Shown: piece after piece, positions 52,182 to 62,392 of the stretch
Numbering within the stretch: the first letter of the stretch is position 1
Layout of the letters: each line of letters starts with the position of its first letter
Source of the DNA: Aureliella helgolandensis
Lineage (GTDB): Bacteria; Planctomycetota; Planctomycetia; Pirellulales; Pirellulaceae
DNA: 64,000 bases
Reading direction: 5' to 3'
Assembly (NCBI RefSeq): GCF_007752135.1
Contig: NZ_CP036298.1
Coordinates: 6,874,501-6,938,500, forward strand
Notes under the pieces: generated by a model
What the model was told of the DNA's origin: nothing
The model's database searches: none
What the model saw: only the letters and a program-made list of their open reading frames with translations
Position numbers and translations under genes: made by a program

Positions 52182-52987
52182 AGCGAATCTGGTGGCTAGC
52201 ATTCCCCATCGTGGGGCTCCTGCTGTTTGCAGTGATTTCCGCCAATGCGCAACCCGACAATGCATCGGTAACCACCACTTACGCTGAAGTTATCGCAAGC
52301 TACCCTCACGACTCCCAGGCGTTCTCACAAGGGCTCGTTGTCGAGGGCGACACCCTCTACGAAGGCACCGGACACTACGGCACTTCAACGCTCCGTCGCG
52401 TAGACCTGAAGACGGGCCGCGTCCTCCAGCAGATCCCCCTCGACGCAAGATTTTTTGGGGAAGGGATTACGATTCTGGGAGATCGCATCTACCAACTCAC
52501 TTGGAAGGAACGCGTCTGCATGGTGTATGACAAAGCCACGCTGAAGCCGATTGGCGCATTGCAATACTCCGGCCAAGGCTGGGGATTGGCCGACGATGAA
52601 GAGCGACAAATTTTCATGAGTGATGGCTCCAGCACCATTCGAGTTCTCGACCCGCAGACCTTCCAAGAAATCCGACGCATCCGTGTCAAACAGGGGCGGC
52701 GTTACATCGACCAGCTCAACGAATTGGAATACGTCAATGGCGAACTACTGGCCAACATTTGGTATTCCGACAAGATCGCACGGATCGATCCTGCGTCGGG
52801 ACAGATCTTGGGCTGGATCGATTGCAGTGCCATCTACCCCTTCCGGCAGCGTCCTAGTCGCGAGCACGTTCTCAACGGCATCGCCTTCGATGCTGAATCC
52901 CAAAAAATGTATGTCACCGGCAAGAATTGGCCCCAGCTGTTTGAAATTAAGAATCCATTGGCCACATCCCCAGCACTCAGCCCCTAG
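52175..52987 (+). CDS. Glutaminyl-peptide cyclotransferase
   Basis: The ATG at 52175 overlaps the eboE stop (ATG-C-TAA), a sign of translational coupling; an earlier frame start would lie within eboE. The 270-residue product has a signal anchor (RIWWLAFPIVGLLLFAVISANA), then the five-bladed propeller of plant-type glutamine cyclotransferases: SYPHDSQAFSQGLVVEGDTLYEGTG, FFGEGITILGDRIYQLTW, QGWGLADDEERQIFMSDGSS and LNELEYVNGELLANIWYSDKI, HVLNGIAFDAESQKMYVTGKNWPQ. It converts N-terminal Gln to pyroglutamate outside the cytoplasm. Confidence 0.9.
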   Translation: MLKRIWWLAFPIVGLLLFAVISANAQPDNASVTTTYAEVIASYPHDSQAFSQGLVVEGDTLYEGTGHYGTSTLRRVDLKTGRVLQQIPLDARFFGEGITILGDRIYQLTWKERVCMVYDKATLKPIGALQYSGQGWGLADDEERQIFMSDGSSTIRVLDPQTFQEIRRIRVKQGRRYIDQLNELEYVNGELLANIWYSDKIARIDPASGQILGWIDCSAIYPFRQRPSREHVLNGIAFDAESQKMYVTGKNWPQLFEIKNPLATSPALSP

Positions 52988-53294
52988 ATTCTCCGCAGAA
53001 GAGGGTTGCCAGGCGGGGAGCACCTGCACCAACGCCTCGGCATTGGTGTTGCAGATCGCTCCACTCCGCAGCTCTGCCAAATGGAGCTGAGAATGCCTCG
53101 ATTCCCCAGTTTCAACCCCACAGCGGTCCCCCGTTGTCGCCCAAGCGGGTGAACCCGATAGGCGAATTGCATGTCGGGTGTTAATATTTGAGCAACTTCA
53201 GCAACTAGGGCGGACGGTCTCCCTAGGGAGTTGTTGAGCTGGCTGGGTGGGCCGAATCGCGGTCCCCCGTTTCCGTTGGAAGTAAGAATCAAAC
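52988..53294. other. Intergenic region before pdxJ
   Basis: About 300 nt. No gene, RNA or repeat was recognised. Confidence 0.4.
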
Positions 53295-54038
53295 ATGGCG
53301 TATCTGGGTGTCAATATTGACCACGTTGCCACCGTTCGACAAGCGCGTCGAACCTATGAACCCGATCCCGTACTCGCCGCAGGGCAGGCACTTTTGGGTG
53401 GTGCGAAAGTTATCACCATTCACTTGCGCGAAGACCGTCGGCATATTATCGATCGCGATGTGCGAATTCTGCGTGAGACGGTGCCCAGCGGGTTGAATCT
53501 AGAGATGGCGTGCGAGGCTGAAATTGTCGACATCGCTTGCCGAACCATTCCCGACCAAGCAACCCTCGTGCCTGAAAAGCGCGAGGAGGTAACGACCGAA
53601 GGCGGACTGGATGTGATCGGAGAAGAAGCCCGTGTGCGCAGTGCTGTAGAACGCCTGCATGGCGTTGGAATACCAGTCAGCCTGTTCATCGATCCCGACT
53701 TGCCGCAAATCGAGAAATCAGCGGAATTAGGGGTCGCCGCCATTGAACTCCACACCGGAACTTACGCCCTGGCTAAGGGAGATGAGCAACAACGCGAGCT
53801 TCAACGATTGATCGAAGCGGGACGCCTCGCCGTTGAATTGGGGCTGAAGCTCCACGCTGGCCACGGCCTAAACTACCTCAACGTTCAACCCGTGGCGGCG
53901 ATCGCCAACATGCGAGAATTGAACATTGGGCATAGCATCATCGCGCGGGCCATTTTCACGGGACTTCGTGAGGCTGTCGCCGAGATGAAACAGCTGGTCG
54001 ATCAAGCGAGCACCTATCCCGCCTTGCAATCCCCTTAA
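53295..54038 (+). CDS. pdxJ: Pyridoxine 5'-phosphate synthase
   Basis: The 247-residue product matches Pdx[24 protein letters not shown] at the start, [72 protein letters not shown] and [12 protein letters not shown] with the closing [13 protein letters not shown]. It joins 3-hydroxy-1-aminoacetone phosphate and deoxyxylulose 5-phosphate to pyridoxine 5'-phosphate, the key step of DXP-dependent vitamin B6 synthesis. The downstream dapA gene lies 64 nt away on the same strand. Confidence 0.97.
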   Translation: MAYLGVNIDHVATVRQARRTYEPDPVLAAGQALLGGAKVITIHLREDRRHIIDRDVRILRETVPSGLNLEMACEAEIVDIACRTIPDQATLVPEKREEVTTEGGLDVIGEEARVRSAVERLHGVGIPVSLFIDPDLPQIEKSAELGVAAIELHTGTYALAKGDEQQRELQRLIEAGRLAVELGLKLHAGHGLNYLNVQPVAAIANMRELNIGHSIIARAIFTGLREAVAEMKQLVDQASTYPALQSP

Positions 54039-54102
54039 CCTCCGCTGCTACCCGCTCAATACTACTTTACAGCACATACTTCACCCTACGAATTTTAGAC
54101 AC

Positions 54103-54999
54103 ATGACACAACGCAAAGGCTCCGAGTACGCTGGACTATCCGTCGCAATTGTCACCCCACTCAAAGACAACGCGCTCGACGTGGGACGCTTGCGGGAGCA
54201 AGTGGAATTTCAAATTGAGGCGGGTACGACCAGTATTGTTCCGGTGGGCACCACTGGCGAATGCCCCACTCTGTCCCACGAAGAGCACGAGCGGGTCATT
54301 AGTGAAGTCGTGCAGATCGTCGCTGGGCGGATCAAGGTCATGGCCGGCACAGGCAGCAATTCGACCTCCGAAGCCATCCGTCTCACCCGCTGGGCGGCCA
54401 AGGAGGGGGCCGATGCTTCCCTGCAAGTCGCCCCGTACTACAACAAACCGACCCAAGAGGGTTTCTACCAGCACTTCAAAGCGGTTGCTGAGGATGTTGG
54501 GTTGCCTATCTGTGTTTACAACATTCCCGGCAGAACGGGGAAGAACATCGAGCCCGAAACGATCGCTCGCTTGGCTGAAATTGAAAACATCACCATGGTC
54601 AAGGAAGCCACGGGATCTCTGGATCAGTGCTCCCAAATCCTCAACACAACCAACTTGACGGTGCTCAGCGGCGATGACAGCCTAACGCTTCCGATGATGA
54701 GCATCGGGGCAGAAGGGATTATCTCCGTTGCGGGAAACATAGTGCCCCATGATGTGATTGCCATGGTTGCAGCGGCGGCGGCAGGCGACTTTGCGACCGC
54801 CCAACAATGGCACCACAAGCTGTTTCCACTCTGCCGTGACATGCTTGGCCTGAGCACCAACCCAATCCCACTCAAAATGGCAATGGCCCTCCTGGGGCGA
54901 GACACTGGGGAATTGCGGCTGCCGATGACTCCCTTGGATGCAGAGCAGACGAAAGCGCTGCGAAAAACTCTCGTCAACTACGGACTGCTGAACTCCTAG
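54103..54999 (+). CDS. dapA: 4-hydroxy-tetrahydrodipicolinate synthase
   Basis: The 298-residue product has the DapA motifs: [30 protein letters not shown] (TTGE motif), [39 protein letters not shown] with the catalytic Tyr, and the Schiff-base Lys in [13 protein letters not shown]. It condenses pyruvate with aspartate semialdehyde, the first step towards diaminopimelate and lysine. dapF is at 19697. It probably forms a unit with pdxJ. Confidence 0.97.
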   Translation: MTQRKGSEYAGLSVAIVTPLKDNALDVGRLREQVEFQIEAGTTSIVPVGTTGECPTLSHEEHERVISEVVQIVAGRIKVMAGTGSNSTSEAIRLTRWAAKEGADASLQVAPYYNKPTQEGFYQHFKAVAEDVGLPICVYNIPGRTGKNIEPETIARLAEIENITMVKEATGSLDQCSQILNTTNLTVLSGDDSLTLPMMSIGAEGIISVAGNIVPHDVIAMVAAAAAGDFATAQQWHHKLFPLCRDMLGLSTNPIPLKMAMALLGRDTGELRLPMTPLDAEQTKALRKTLVNYGLLNS

Positions 55000-55151
55000 T
55001 GCCGGGGCACTGACATAATCGGCATGTTCGCGCAAGTTGCTCCTCGTCGTGGCCGATTCCGAACGTTCAGCTGAGATCCGAGCAATGTGCCCCATGAGGT
55101 AACGTACTGTATGGCGGAATGCAATACAGCCCTCATGGAGCCGGCCGATTG

Positions 55152-55487
55152 ATGAATGCGTCACATCTCATTGAACAACTCGCACAGCTTTACCCTGTTT
55201 ACGACACTTCAGATTTGCTGCGACTGGCATTGCTGCTCTCACTCCAGCACCCTGGGCTGGAGGAGCTGGAAGATGGGGCGGTGCTGCAGCAACAGTGCAA
55301 CGAGATTGCCCTGCAGCTGAGCGCATCGTCCGACCAACACGCGGCTGTGGCCGATGAACTCGATTCTCTGGCGGCCACTTCTCCCTGCGATTTCTCTCCA
55401 GACCATCTGTGGACCCTGATCCGTGCCATCAAGGTGCAGAGTCAGATTCTTAATCTCTACCTCGGCCCCTCCGAATCCCCTGCCTAG
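55152..55487 (+). CDS. Small protein of unknown function
   Basis: The ATG at 55152 follows a GGAG element at about 55136; an in-frame ATG at 55119 is also possible. The 111-residue product is helical and acidic, without Cys-pair motifs or signal peptide (HLIEQLAQLYPVYDTSDLLR then LLSLQHPGLEELEDGAV). It lies between dapA and the TonB receptor on the same strand. I recognise no family. Low-complexity is absent, so it is probably a real gene. Confidence 0.5.
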   Translation: MNASHLIEQLAQLYPVYDTSDLLRLALLLSLQHPGLEELEDGAVLQQQCNEIALQLSASSDQHAAVADELDSLAATSPCDFSPDHLWTLIRAIKVQSQILNLYLGPSESPA

Positions 55488-55653
55488 CAGCGCCCCCTCC
55501 CGCGGGCCACTCCAGACAGCACGGTTTACCGCAATTGCGGCACCGCAATCCAACTGGCGACAGGAGATGACCCGATACCGAAGGGGATAGAGGGAGAATT
55601 ACAATTCTGTGGCTTGCACTCATTGCACCGCAGGCAACTGCAGGGAGGCAATT

Positions 55654-57735
55654 GTGACCCACGCGAAAACGCGTCTCGCCCACGCTCGGATCTGGCTGTG
55701 CAGCCTAGCGTTAGCGATGGCCTTCCAGGGAACGATGGTTGGCCAAACGCGGCCCCCCACTCCTGCCACCACGGAAGATTCAAACTCAGCAAATTTGGCG
55801 ACGGAGGATTTAGATTCTGAGGACATCTTGGATCTCGACATTGAAGCGCTCGGGAAAGTGGATGTCGTCGTCAATTCATTCGACGTGGAAGTCACCTCGG
55901 TAACGCGTAGCGAGAGCACGGTTGGCCGCTCGCCCGCGGCCGTCTTCGTATTGACCAATGAGATGATTCGTCGCAGCGGCGCGACCAGTATTCCGGAGGC
56001 CTTGCGTCTGGTGCCAGGACTCACCGTCGCGCGACTGACCGCCAACAAATGGGCCGTTTCATCGCGAGGCTTCAGCGGGGAATATGCCAACAAGCTCCTC
56101 GTGCTGCAGGATGGTCGCTCTCTCTACTCCCTCTCCCACTCAGGGGTCACGTGGGGCCAGCAAGACGCCATCTTGGAAGACATCGAGCGGATCGAAGTCA
56201 TTCGCGGTCCAGGAGCGAGCGTCTGGGGATCCAATGCAGTGAACGGTGTGATCAACATCATCACCAAGGATGCGTCGCAAACGCAAGGCACCCTGATCAG
56301 TGCAGGTGGAGGGAGTGAGGACAAAACGATCACTTCGCTGCGTCACGGCAATCAACTCTCAGATCGACTCCACTACCGTATTTACGGAAAGCACTTTGAG
56401 CGGGACCGGGCGTATTCTGGTAATTCGATCGCTGCCGACGACTGGCGCATGGGACGCGTCGGTACACGCGCGGATTGGTCTTCCGATGACCACGACACTC
56501 AACACCTGACAGTAATGGCCGAATTGCATTCGGCGGTCCTCGGCGAATACGTGGACAATGCCCCCATCCCGACCGCTCCCTTCATCGAGCAGGGGCCTTA
56601 CGATGACCGAATCCATGGTGGCTTTGCCTCCCTGCGGTGGCGGGAAATGCTCTCCGAGGATTCCCAATATTCATTTCAAACCTATTTCGACCGCCGACAT
56701 CTATCGCCAAGTACGCTCGCTACAGACCAGGACATTCTAGATGTCGATTTTCAGCACGTGTACAAGCTGCTCGAGAATCACACTTGGACGTGGGGGACCG
56801 GCTATCAATGCATTTGGACCTCCCTAAATTCGGAATATGACTATCGCAGCCAAGCTTCTCCTGCGCTTCGTCAAACCAACCTCTACAGTGGATTCTTCCA
56901 GGATCAGATCGAACTTCGCGAAGATCTGCAGTTGGTGCTAGGATGCAAATTCGAACACAACACCTATACGCAGTTCGAGTACCAGCCGACGGTGCGGTTA
57001 CTTCATGCGATCAGCGATCGTCAGGTGGTTTGGGGAGCGGTTTCTCGCGCCATTCGAACTCCCAACCGAACGGAGTCCGATTTGACGATTCGCTTGGCCA
57101 CCGAATACTCACCTCTCACGGTACTCGTTTCCCCAAACGATAATCTGGAGGCGGAAGACTTGCTTTCGTTTGAGTTGGGATATCGCGCCCAACCCCATCA
57201 AGTATTCTCGTGGGATGCTGTCGGTTTTATCCATCGCTACGAAGACCTGATTGTGCCCACAGCCACCGCGGGGCTGACAGGCTCCCCGCCGATCTTGCCG
57301 CTCCAGTTTCGCAACGACTCCAGTGGCACGTCCTACGGTACCGAATGGTTCGCGCGCTGGCAGCCCGATGAAAGTTGGAATTTTTCCTCGGGATACTCCT
57401 TCATTGCCATGGACCTGACCGAGACGTTGTACGGAAAAGCGACTCAGATTTACACTCGCAACCAGCTTACTTTTCAGTCACTGTGGAATGTTACGGAAGA
57501 TGTTGAGCTGGACAGCACGCTACGTTATGTGGATAACATTCCAGGCTTGGAGTCCCCATCGTACATCGCACTCGATCTTCGCCTCGGCTGTCGCCTGACT
57601 CCCAACTGCAACCTCAGCCTAGTAGGGCAAAATCTGCTGGATTCCCATCGGCAAGATTCAGTCCTGGCTACGGTCTACAGCAATCACACCGAGGTGCAAC
57701 GCGGTGTGTACGGACAATTGACTTGGGAGTTTTAG
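55654..57735 (+). CDS. TonB-dependent outer membrane receptor
   Basis: I chose the GTG at 55654 because GGGAGG lies 6 nt before it; an ATG at 55609 adds 15 Cys-rich residues. The 693-residue product has a signal peptide (IWLCSLALAMAFQGTMVG), an acidic linker, a plug domain (VTSVTRSESTVGRSPAAVFV, IPEALRLVPGLTVAR, DGRSLYS, IERIEVIRGPGASVWGSNAV, NGVINIITK) and a 22-strand barrel ending in LTWEF with a terminal Phe. It brings a ligand (siderophore, cobalamin or carbohydrate) across the outer membrane; the substrate is not readable. ExbB/TonB genes are not nearby. Confidence 0.92.
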   Translation: MTHAKTRLAHARIWLCSLALAMAFQGTMVGQTRPPTPATTEDSNSANLATEDLDSEDILDLDIEALGKVDVVVNSFDVEVTSVTRSESTVGRSPAAVFVLTNEMIRRSGATSIPEALRLVPGLTVARLTANKWAVSSRGFSGEYANKLLVLQDGRSLYSLSHSGVTWGQQDAILEDIERIEVIRGPGASVWGSNAVNGVINIITKDASQTQGTLISAGGGSEDKTITSLRHGNQLSDRLHYRIYGKHFERDRAYSGNSIAADDWRMGRVGTRADWSSDDHDTQHLTVMAELHSAVLGEYVDNAPIPTAPFIEQGPYDDRIHGGFASLRWREMLSEDSQYSFQTYFDRRHLSPSTLATDQDILDVDFQHVYKLLENHTWTWGTGYQCIWTSLNSEYDYRSQASPALRQTNLYSGFFQDQIELREDLQLVLGCKFEHNTYTQFEYQPTVRLLHAISDRQVVWGAVSRAIRTPNRTESDLTIRLATEYSPLTVLVSPNDNLEAEDLLSFELGYRAQPHQVFSWDAVGFIHRYEDLIVPTATAGLTGSPPILPLQFRNDSSGTSYGTEWFARWQPDESWNFSSGYSFIAMDLTETLYGKATQIYTRNQLTFQSLWNVTEDVELDSTLRYVDNIPGLESPSYIALDLRLGCRLTPNCNLSLVGQNLLDSHRQDSVLATVYSNHTEVQRGVYGQLTWEF

Positions 57736-57770
57736 GACTGCATCATCGATGCACACAGCCACGCTTCGTC

Positions 57771-59126
57771 CTACACAGGCCCCAGGATTAACCGCGCGAT
57801 GTTGACATAGACCACAATGCCGAGCAGGTCGTTGATCCCCGCGACAAAGGGATTGCTCATCAACGCCGGGTCCCAGCCAAGTCGCTGGAAGAGCAGTGGC
57901 AAGATCGAGCCACTAAATGTCCCGCAAATCACGACGAAGAAGACCGTGATTGGGACAATGCAACCCGCTTGCCATGTGGGCGCGAGATACATGGCGGGGA
58001 TCAGTCCCAACACTCCCAGGAAAATGCCTAGCAGCACACCGGTGGCTACTTCGCGATAGATAATTTTCATCCAGTCGCTTACCTTTACATCGCCGGTGGC
58101 CATCGCAGCGATAATCAGTGTTGAGGACTGCGCACCGGAGTTTCCGCCGGAACCGATGATCAACGGGATGAACCACACCAGCCAAGCGAACGATTCGAAT
58201 TCAGTCTCGTAGCTGCGCAGCGCCAGGGCGGTCAGGAGCCCGGCAAAAAACAGGATCCCCAGCCACATCCCTCGCTTCCAAGTCAGCGTGAGAATTGGGG
58301 TGCGGGCATAGCTATCTTTCAGCGGTTCAACGGCCGCAATTCGCTGAACATCTTCCGCAGCTTCCTCGAGAACGACATCGATCACATCATCGTGCGTGAT
58401 GATCCCCAACATGTGCCGCTGGGCATCGACCACCGGAATGGCTAACAAGTCGTACTTGGCAACAATATTGGCCACATCCTGCTGGTCGTCGGATGCCTGG
58501 ACCGTCAAAATATCAGTGTCCATCAATTCTGCCAGAGTTGTCTGCTGCTTCCCAAAGGAAGAAACCAACATGCGCGTGCTAACGACACCCCGTAGATGAT
58601 TGGTTTCATCCACCACATAAATGTAGTAGATCGTCTCGACATGCTCCGCCTGCCGACTCAGTTGTTCAAGCGCTTCGCGAACCGTCAGACGCTCATCGAG
58701 ACAAGCTGCCTCGGTCGTCATGATCGATCCAGCGGTGCCCTCTGCAAAAGTCTGTAGACGCCGGATATCGCGTCGGTCGGGGGCCGGCACCAATGCCAAC
58801 ACCTGTTCGACTCGGGAATCGGGGAGTTCGCTGAGCAGGTCACAAGCGTCATCTGCGGGAACATGAGTGATCAAGTCGGCAACTTGCCGCTCGTTTTCAC
58901 GCTCTAGCATTTCGAGTTGGCGGTCATAGTCGAAGTAGCTGAAAATCTCAGCCCGCAATTTGCGATCGGCATGCTGCAACACCCGCCATGCCTCACTCGA
59001 CTCCAAGCCTTCCATGAACTCCGCGGTTCGCGCTGGGTGGAGTGCCGTGCAAAACTCGCGCAGCCCGGAGGTGTTGTCCTCGACCAACATCTCGCGCAGT
59101 TCGGGTAAAAAGAGGGTATTGATCAT
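57771..59126 (-). CDS. mgtE: MgtE-type magnesium transporter
   Basis: The 451-residue product has the MgtE domains in order: a superhelical N-domain (LREFCTALHPARTAEFMEGL, LITHVPADDACDLLSELPDS), a pair of CBS domains (IMTTEAACLDERLTVREAL; LMDTDILTVQASDDQQDVAN... MLGIITHDDVIDVVLEEAAED) and a C-terminal five-helix membrane part with the pore segment IPLIIGSGGNSGAQSSTL and RLGWDPALMSNPFVAGINDLLG. It is a Mg2+-gated channel. No magnesium riboswitch was recognised upstream of it. Confidence 0.95.
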   Translation of the reverse strand: MINTLFLPELREMLVEDNTSGLREFCTALHPARTAEFMEGLESSEAWRVLQHADRKLRAEIFSYFDYDRQLEMLERENERQVADLITHVPADDACDLLSELPDSRVEQVLALVPAPDRRDIRRLQTFAEGTAGSIMTTEAACLDERLTVREALEQLSRQAEHVETIYYIYVVDETNHLRGVVSTRMLVSSFGKQQTTLAELMDTDILTVQASDDQQDVANIVAKYDLLAIPVVDAQRHMLGIITHDDVIDVVLEEAAEDVQRIAAVEPLKDSYARTPILTLTWKRGMWLGILFFAGLLTALALRSYETEFESFAWLVWFIPLIIGSGGNSGAQSSTLIIAAMATGDVKVSDWMKIIYREVATGVLLGIFLGVLGLIPAMYLAPTWQAGCIVPITVFFVVICGTFSGSILPLLFQRLGWDPALMSNPFVAGINDLLGIVVYVNIARLILGPV

Positions 59127-59371
59127 GAAGAAGGCTTCGCCAACGATGCTTGCTCAGGACTCTTACCATCTCAGCGGAATGAAGACGCGTCGGCTGAGAA
59201 TCGACAGGCGTGTACAGTACCAGAGGGATCGCAACTGAGCTAGATAGCGGCAGGCAGACACCCCACGGATCTCTCGTACCCTCGGAATCCCCGAGGAACC
59301 CAGTAGAATCGGAGTTTGGTTGCAATCAACCTCATTCCCCCCTAAACCCTGGACTAGCGAGGATTATTCCC

Positions 59372-59836
59372 ATGCCACTTGACGCTCAAACCCAACAGAT
59401 CGTCGACGAATTGACCGTAGCCTATTTCATGGAACTGGAAACGGTGATGAATTACATCGCCAACAGCGTCCATTTGGATGGAGTGCGGGCTGAAGAAATC
59501 AAGAAGAGCCTAGCTGCCGACGTCACCGCCGAAGTCGGACACGCCCAACTGCTAGCCGATCGCATCAAAACCATTGGAGGCAAGCTTCCCGGAAGCCTCG
59601 AATTCAAGGCAACTCAAAAAACGCTGCAACCGCCCGCCGATTCGACCGATTTAGTCGCTGTCATCAAAGGGGTCATCGACGCTGAACACGGCGCGTGCGA
59701 ACAGTACACCAAAATCATTAAGCTGTGTGATGGTTTTGACTACGTAACTCAGGACATGTGCATTACCATCCTGGCCGACGAGCAGCATCATCGACGCGAG
59801 TTCAAGGGTTTTCTGACCGAGTACGAAAAAGCTTAG
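59372..59836 (+). CDS. Ferritin-like diiron protein
   Basis: The ATG at 59372 is preceded by GAGGA about 12 nt upstream; an open frame back to 59210 looks non-coding. The 154-residue product is a four-helix bundle with Glu and His spaced as in ferritin-like proteins: YFMELETVMNYIANSVHLDG (helix A), EVGHAQLLADRIKTIGG (ExxH), GVIDAEHGACEQYTKIIKL and TILADEQHHRREFKGF (ExxH). It resembles bacterioferritin/Dps-like or DUF-type ferritin-like proteins and may store iron or use a diiron site. No haem-binding Met is evident. Confidence 0.82.
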   Translation: MPLDAQTQQIVDELTVAYFMELETVMNYIANSVHLDGVRAEEIKKSLAADVTAEVGHAQLLADRIKTIGGKLPGSLEFKATQKTLQPPADSTDLVAVIKGVIDAEHGACEQYTKIIKLCDGFDYVTQDMCITILADEQHHRREFKGFLTEYEKA

Positions 59837-60467
59837 TTCCGCTTTGCTATTGCTCCCCCAGCCTTCGGGTTTGAAGCAATCCGCCTCAGGGCGCGTGCTC
59901 GAAACCAACCAATGCTGCAACAGAGCGGCGTCAGCGACTTGCCTCCTTTAGCAACTCAAAGCGTGCAAGCCCCACGAGACCGCTACGCGTGCACCGACTT
60001 GTTGAGATCGCAAGTTGCTATGCTGCGGCCTGGCGATTCTTTGGGCATTCCCCACTTTGCTACACAGGCAGCCCCCGAATCACTCTGTCGCGCCAACCAA
60101 GCTTCCCTGCCAACCAAGCTTCCCTGCGCACCCGACTATCGCTCGGGGGCTGCCCTCGCACAGGGCCCCCGTTGGGCTGAGTCCCCACGGGAGACGCCGT
60201 ACGACGATGGGTACGCCCAGCGAGATTCTGAAAAAACCGAGGAGAATCAGCGCGCGACCACGGGTGCCCGCAACCGCCTTAACCGCCAGTAATGCCCTCC
60301 AACCACCCAATGAAGCAACGGATTTGCTAGCCACCCCCTAGCTGCGGCACTTGCGTGATCCCTTAGCAACGCTTCTGGTAAGCACAATCGTCGCGGGCAT
60401 CGGCTGAGCGAACACTGGGTTGGCCCCGAGTGCCGAGTTTTTAACTCAACGAATAAGGGAGTGCAAA
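59837..60467. other. Long intergenic region
   Basis: About 630 nt with no supported gene. A perfect 17-bp direct repeat (GCCAACCAAGCTTCCCT, twice in tandem) is at about 60093-60126. No RNA was recognised. Confidence 0.4.
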
Positions 60468-60815
60468 ATGCGATCGATCTTCGGTTTCGTATTGGGAATC
60501 ACCGTATCACTAGGGCTCGCCGGCACCGCGCTGGCGCAACAAGTGTGCCCTCGATGTGGTGTCGTTCACACCCAACCTCAAGTCTTAGGAAACAGCTTGC
60601 AAGCTGAGGCACAGTCGGAAGCTACCGCAATGGCCTCGCGTGGTTACAAGGGACACGTTCGCGGAACGATTTCTGGAGTTCGTTTTTGTGGCGTCGGTTG
60701 GAGCTCGTCGAGCTCCAATGCTCCCACTTGCACCCCGGGCGGCGGCATGACCCTCGTGGCCGATGCAGTAGCTCGCGGCGCCGACGGCTGGTACCGCGTT
60801 CGCTACTGGCGCTAA
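60468..60815 (+). CDS. Small secreted protein with N-terminal CxxC motif
   Basis: The ATG at 60468 follows GGGAG by about 9 nt. The 115-residue product has a signal peptide (SIFGFVLGITVSLGLAGTALA), then QQVCPRCGVVH right after the cleavage site. The rest is Gly/Ser-rich (VGWSSSSSNAPTCTPGGGM, ADGWYRVRYWR) with four Cys in total. Function unknown; similar short secreted Cys proteins with a CPRCGxxH start and a YRVRYWR-type ending appear to be common in planctomycetes. A 10-bp hairpin follows 85 nt downstream. Confidence 0.7.
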   Translation: MRSIFGFVLGITVSLGLAGTALAQQVCPRCGVVHTQPQVLGNSLQAEAQSEATAMASRGYKGHVRGTISGVRFCGVGWSSSSSNAPTCTPGGGMTLVADAVARGADGWYRVRYWR

Positions 60816-60899
60816 CCCGCATCCCTGACAGCCTCCCCCGTGTCGGTCTGCTGACGATAGTAGGGAGGGTTCAAGGGTTGAGAAATGCTAGCAAACCAG

Positions 60900-60935
60900 T
60901 CCCGCGTCCCTGAACTTGGCTTCCAGGACGCGGGA
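60900..60935 (+). terminator. Candidate hairpin after the small secreted gene
   Basis: TCCCGCGTCC (60900-60909) and GGACGCGGGA (60926-60935) form a perfect 10-bp stem with a 16-nt loop. There is no T-tract, so intrinsic termination is uncertain. Confidence 0.35.
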
Positions 60936-61099
60936 ACTTGAGTTTGTCGACTTAAGTTTGCCGACTTGGGTTTTGCCCTCAACACCGCTAGAATTGAGCG
61001 ACGTCACGATTGCCCGGCTGGATTTCCAGTGGCCTCAATGGCCCGAGATTCCAGGGTGATCGCTTCCACTTCATCGCCGCTCTGCCCACGAAGCCCCCC

Positions 61100-62266
61100 A
61101 TGCCTTCATCAAACCGCAAGATTCCGTGCGCTTGGATTCCGTCGACTTGGACTTCAAGAACTGAAATTTCGCGACTTCGGAGCAACGCCGCGTGTCGTTG
61201 GCTGGCTCTGGCCTGCTGCAGCCTTGCCAGCTGGGGGACACTTCCCTGCGGATTTGCACAACAACCCGGCACCGTAGCGACCGGCAATGCAGCGACAGGC
61301 AATGCGGCTCCGGTTGACCTCTCCATTGCCGACAATGCGGACGCTGACGCATTGGAAGCGGTCGTCAAGCGCGCCAAAAGCATGCGTCCGTCCTCTCCTC
61401 AAGAGTATCAGGCGATGCAAAACGCCATTCGTGACGCGTCCAAGCGATTGATCAAGTTGCTCGAAAGCGACCAGAGCTCGCCTCGCTTTCAACAAGCGGA
61501 ACTCGATGCCATTAGCTCATCGGTTGCCCTGATGACCTATTTTGGCGAGGACGCCAAGAAAAGAACGGTCGAACAGGTACACAATTTTCTGAAAGCTCGC
61601 AAGAAACTGCAGCTGCAAGACATTCAGACCGGCATGCTGGCCGCAGCCATGATCGAACTCCAAGCCAATAAACAACCGGCTCGTGACACCTATCAATTGC
61701 TGGATGATTTGCTCAAGGAAGATGAGCGGGAAGAGATGCAACAACTGCGTCTTACACTCCAAGCCTCTATCAGGCGGCTCGACTTGCTTGGAAATAAATT
61801 CGAACTGCAGGCCAAGTCGCTCGACGGTAAAGAGATAGCAACCGAGGACTTTGCTGGCCAGTATGTATTGGTGGACTTTTTGGCTACCTGGTGCGAACCA
61901 TGCCTGCTGGAGGTACCGCGTTTGAAGAATCACTATGCAAAATACTACGACCGCGGATTGCGCATCCTCACGATCAGCATCGATGAAGATACCGAAGCAC
62001 TTCAGCAATTTCTTGCAAAAGCAGATCTACCTTGGCCGGTAATCCACGACAACGCCGAAGACCCGTTGGCTCGCCTCCAGATGAAGTTTGGCGTCTCAAC
62101 CTTGCCCTGCATCTTGCTGCTCAATAAGGAAGGCACGGTCGTATCACTGGAAGCTCGTGGCGCAGAGCTCGATCGACTGATGCAATTGCTGTTTGACTCG
62201 CCGACGCCAGCCGCCCCTCCCGCGGTTTCAGCTGAGCCCGCTGCGGCCAAACCGGATCCCCAATAG
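61100..62266 (+). CDS. TlpA-like thioredoxin-domain protein
   Basis: I chose the ATG at 61100; a frame open from 61010 gives a long non-signal leader. The product of about 388 residues has a hydrophobic export segment (CRWLALACCSLASWGTLPC), a helical middle (about residues 60-250) and a C-terminal thioredoxin domain with active site DFLATWCEPCLLEVPRL, IDEDTEALQQFL and the cis-Pro region VSTLPCILLLN. It would be an exported reductase. The next gene encodes a second protein of the same architecture, so the pair probably arose by duplication or acts together. Confidence 0.85.
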   Translation: MPSSNRKIPCAWIPSTWTSRTEISRLRSNAACRWLALACCSLASWGTLPCGFAQQPGTVATGNAATGNAAPVDLSIADNADADALEAVVKRAKSMRPSSPQEYQAMQNAIRDASKRLIKLLESDQSSPRFQQAELDAISSSVALMTYFGEDAKKRTVEQVHNFLKARKKLQLQDIQTGMLAAAMIELQANKQPARDTYQLLDDLLKEDEREEMQQLRLTLQASIRRLDLLGNKFELQAKSLDGKEIATEDFAGQYVLVDFLATWCEPCLLEVPRLKNHYAKYYDRGLRILTISIDEDTEALQQFLAKADLPWPVIHDNAEDPLARLQMKFGVSTLPCILLLNKEGTVVSLEARGAELDRLMQLLFDSPTPAAPPAVSAEPAAAKPDPQ

Positions 62267-62392
62267 TCGAAACCGAGGTGACGCAAACCGCGGACCAGCC
62301 ACCTCCTTCTGCAACTTGTTGTCCACCAGTGCAGCTACCCGCGATCGGGAACCTTCTTCCCTCGCCAGCCACTTAACTCAGAGACGAATATT

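Noticed and set aside
59912-60341. Several frames downstream of the ferritin-like gene
   Set aside because: Overlapping frames on both strands with biased composition and no motif; no ribosome site was seen.
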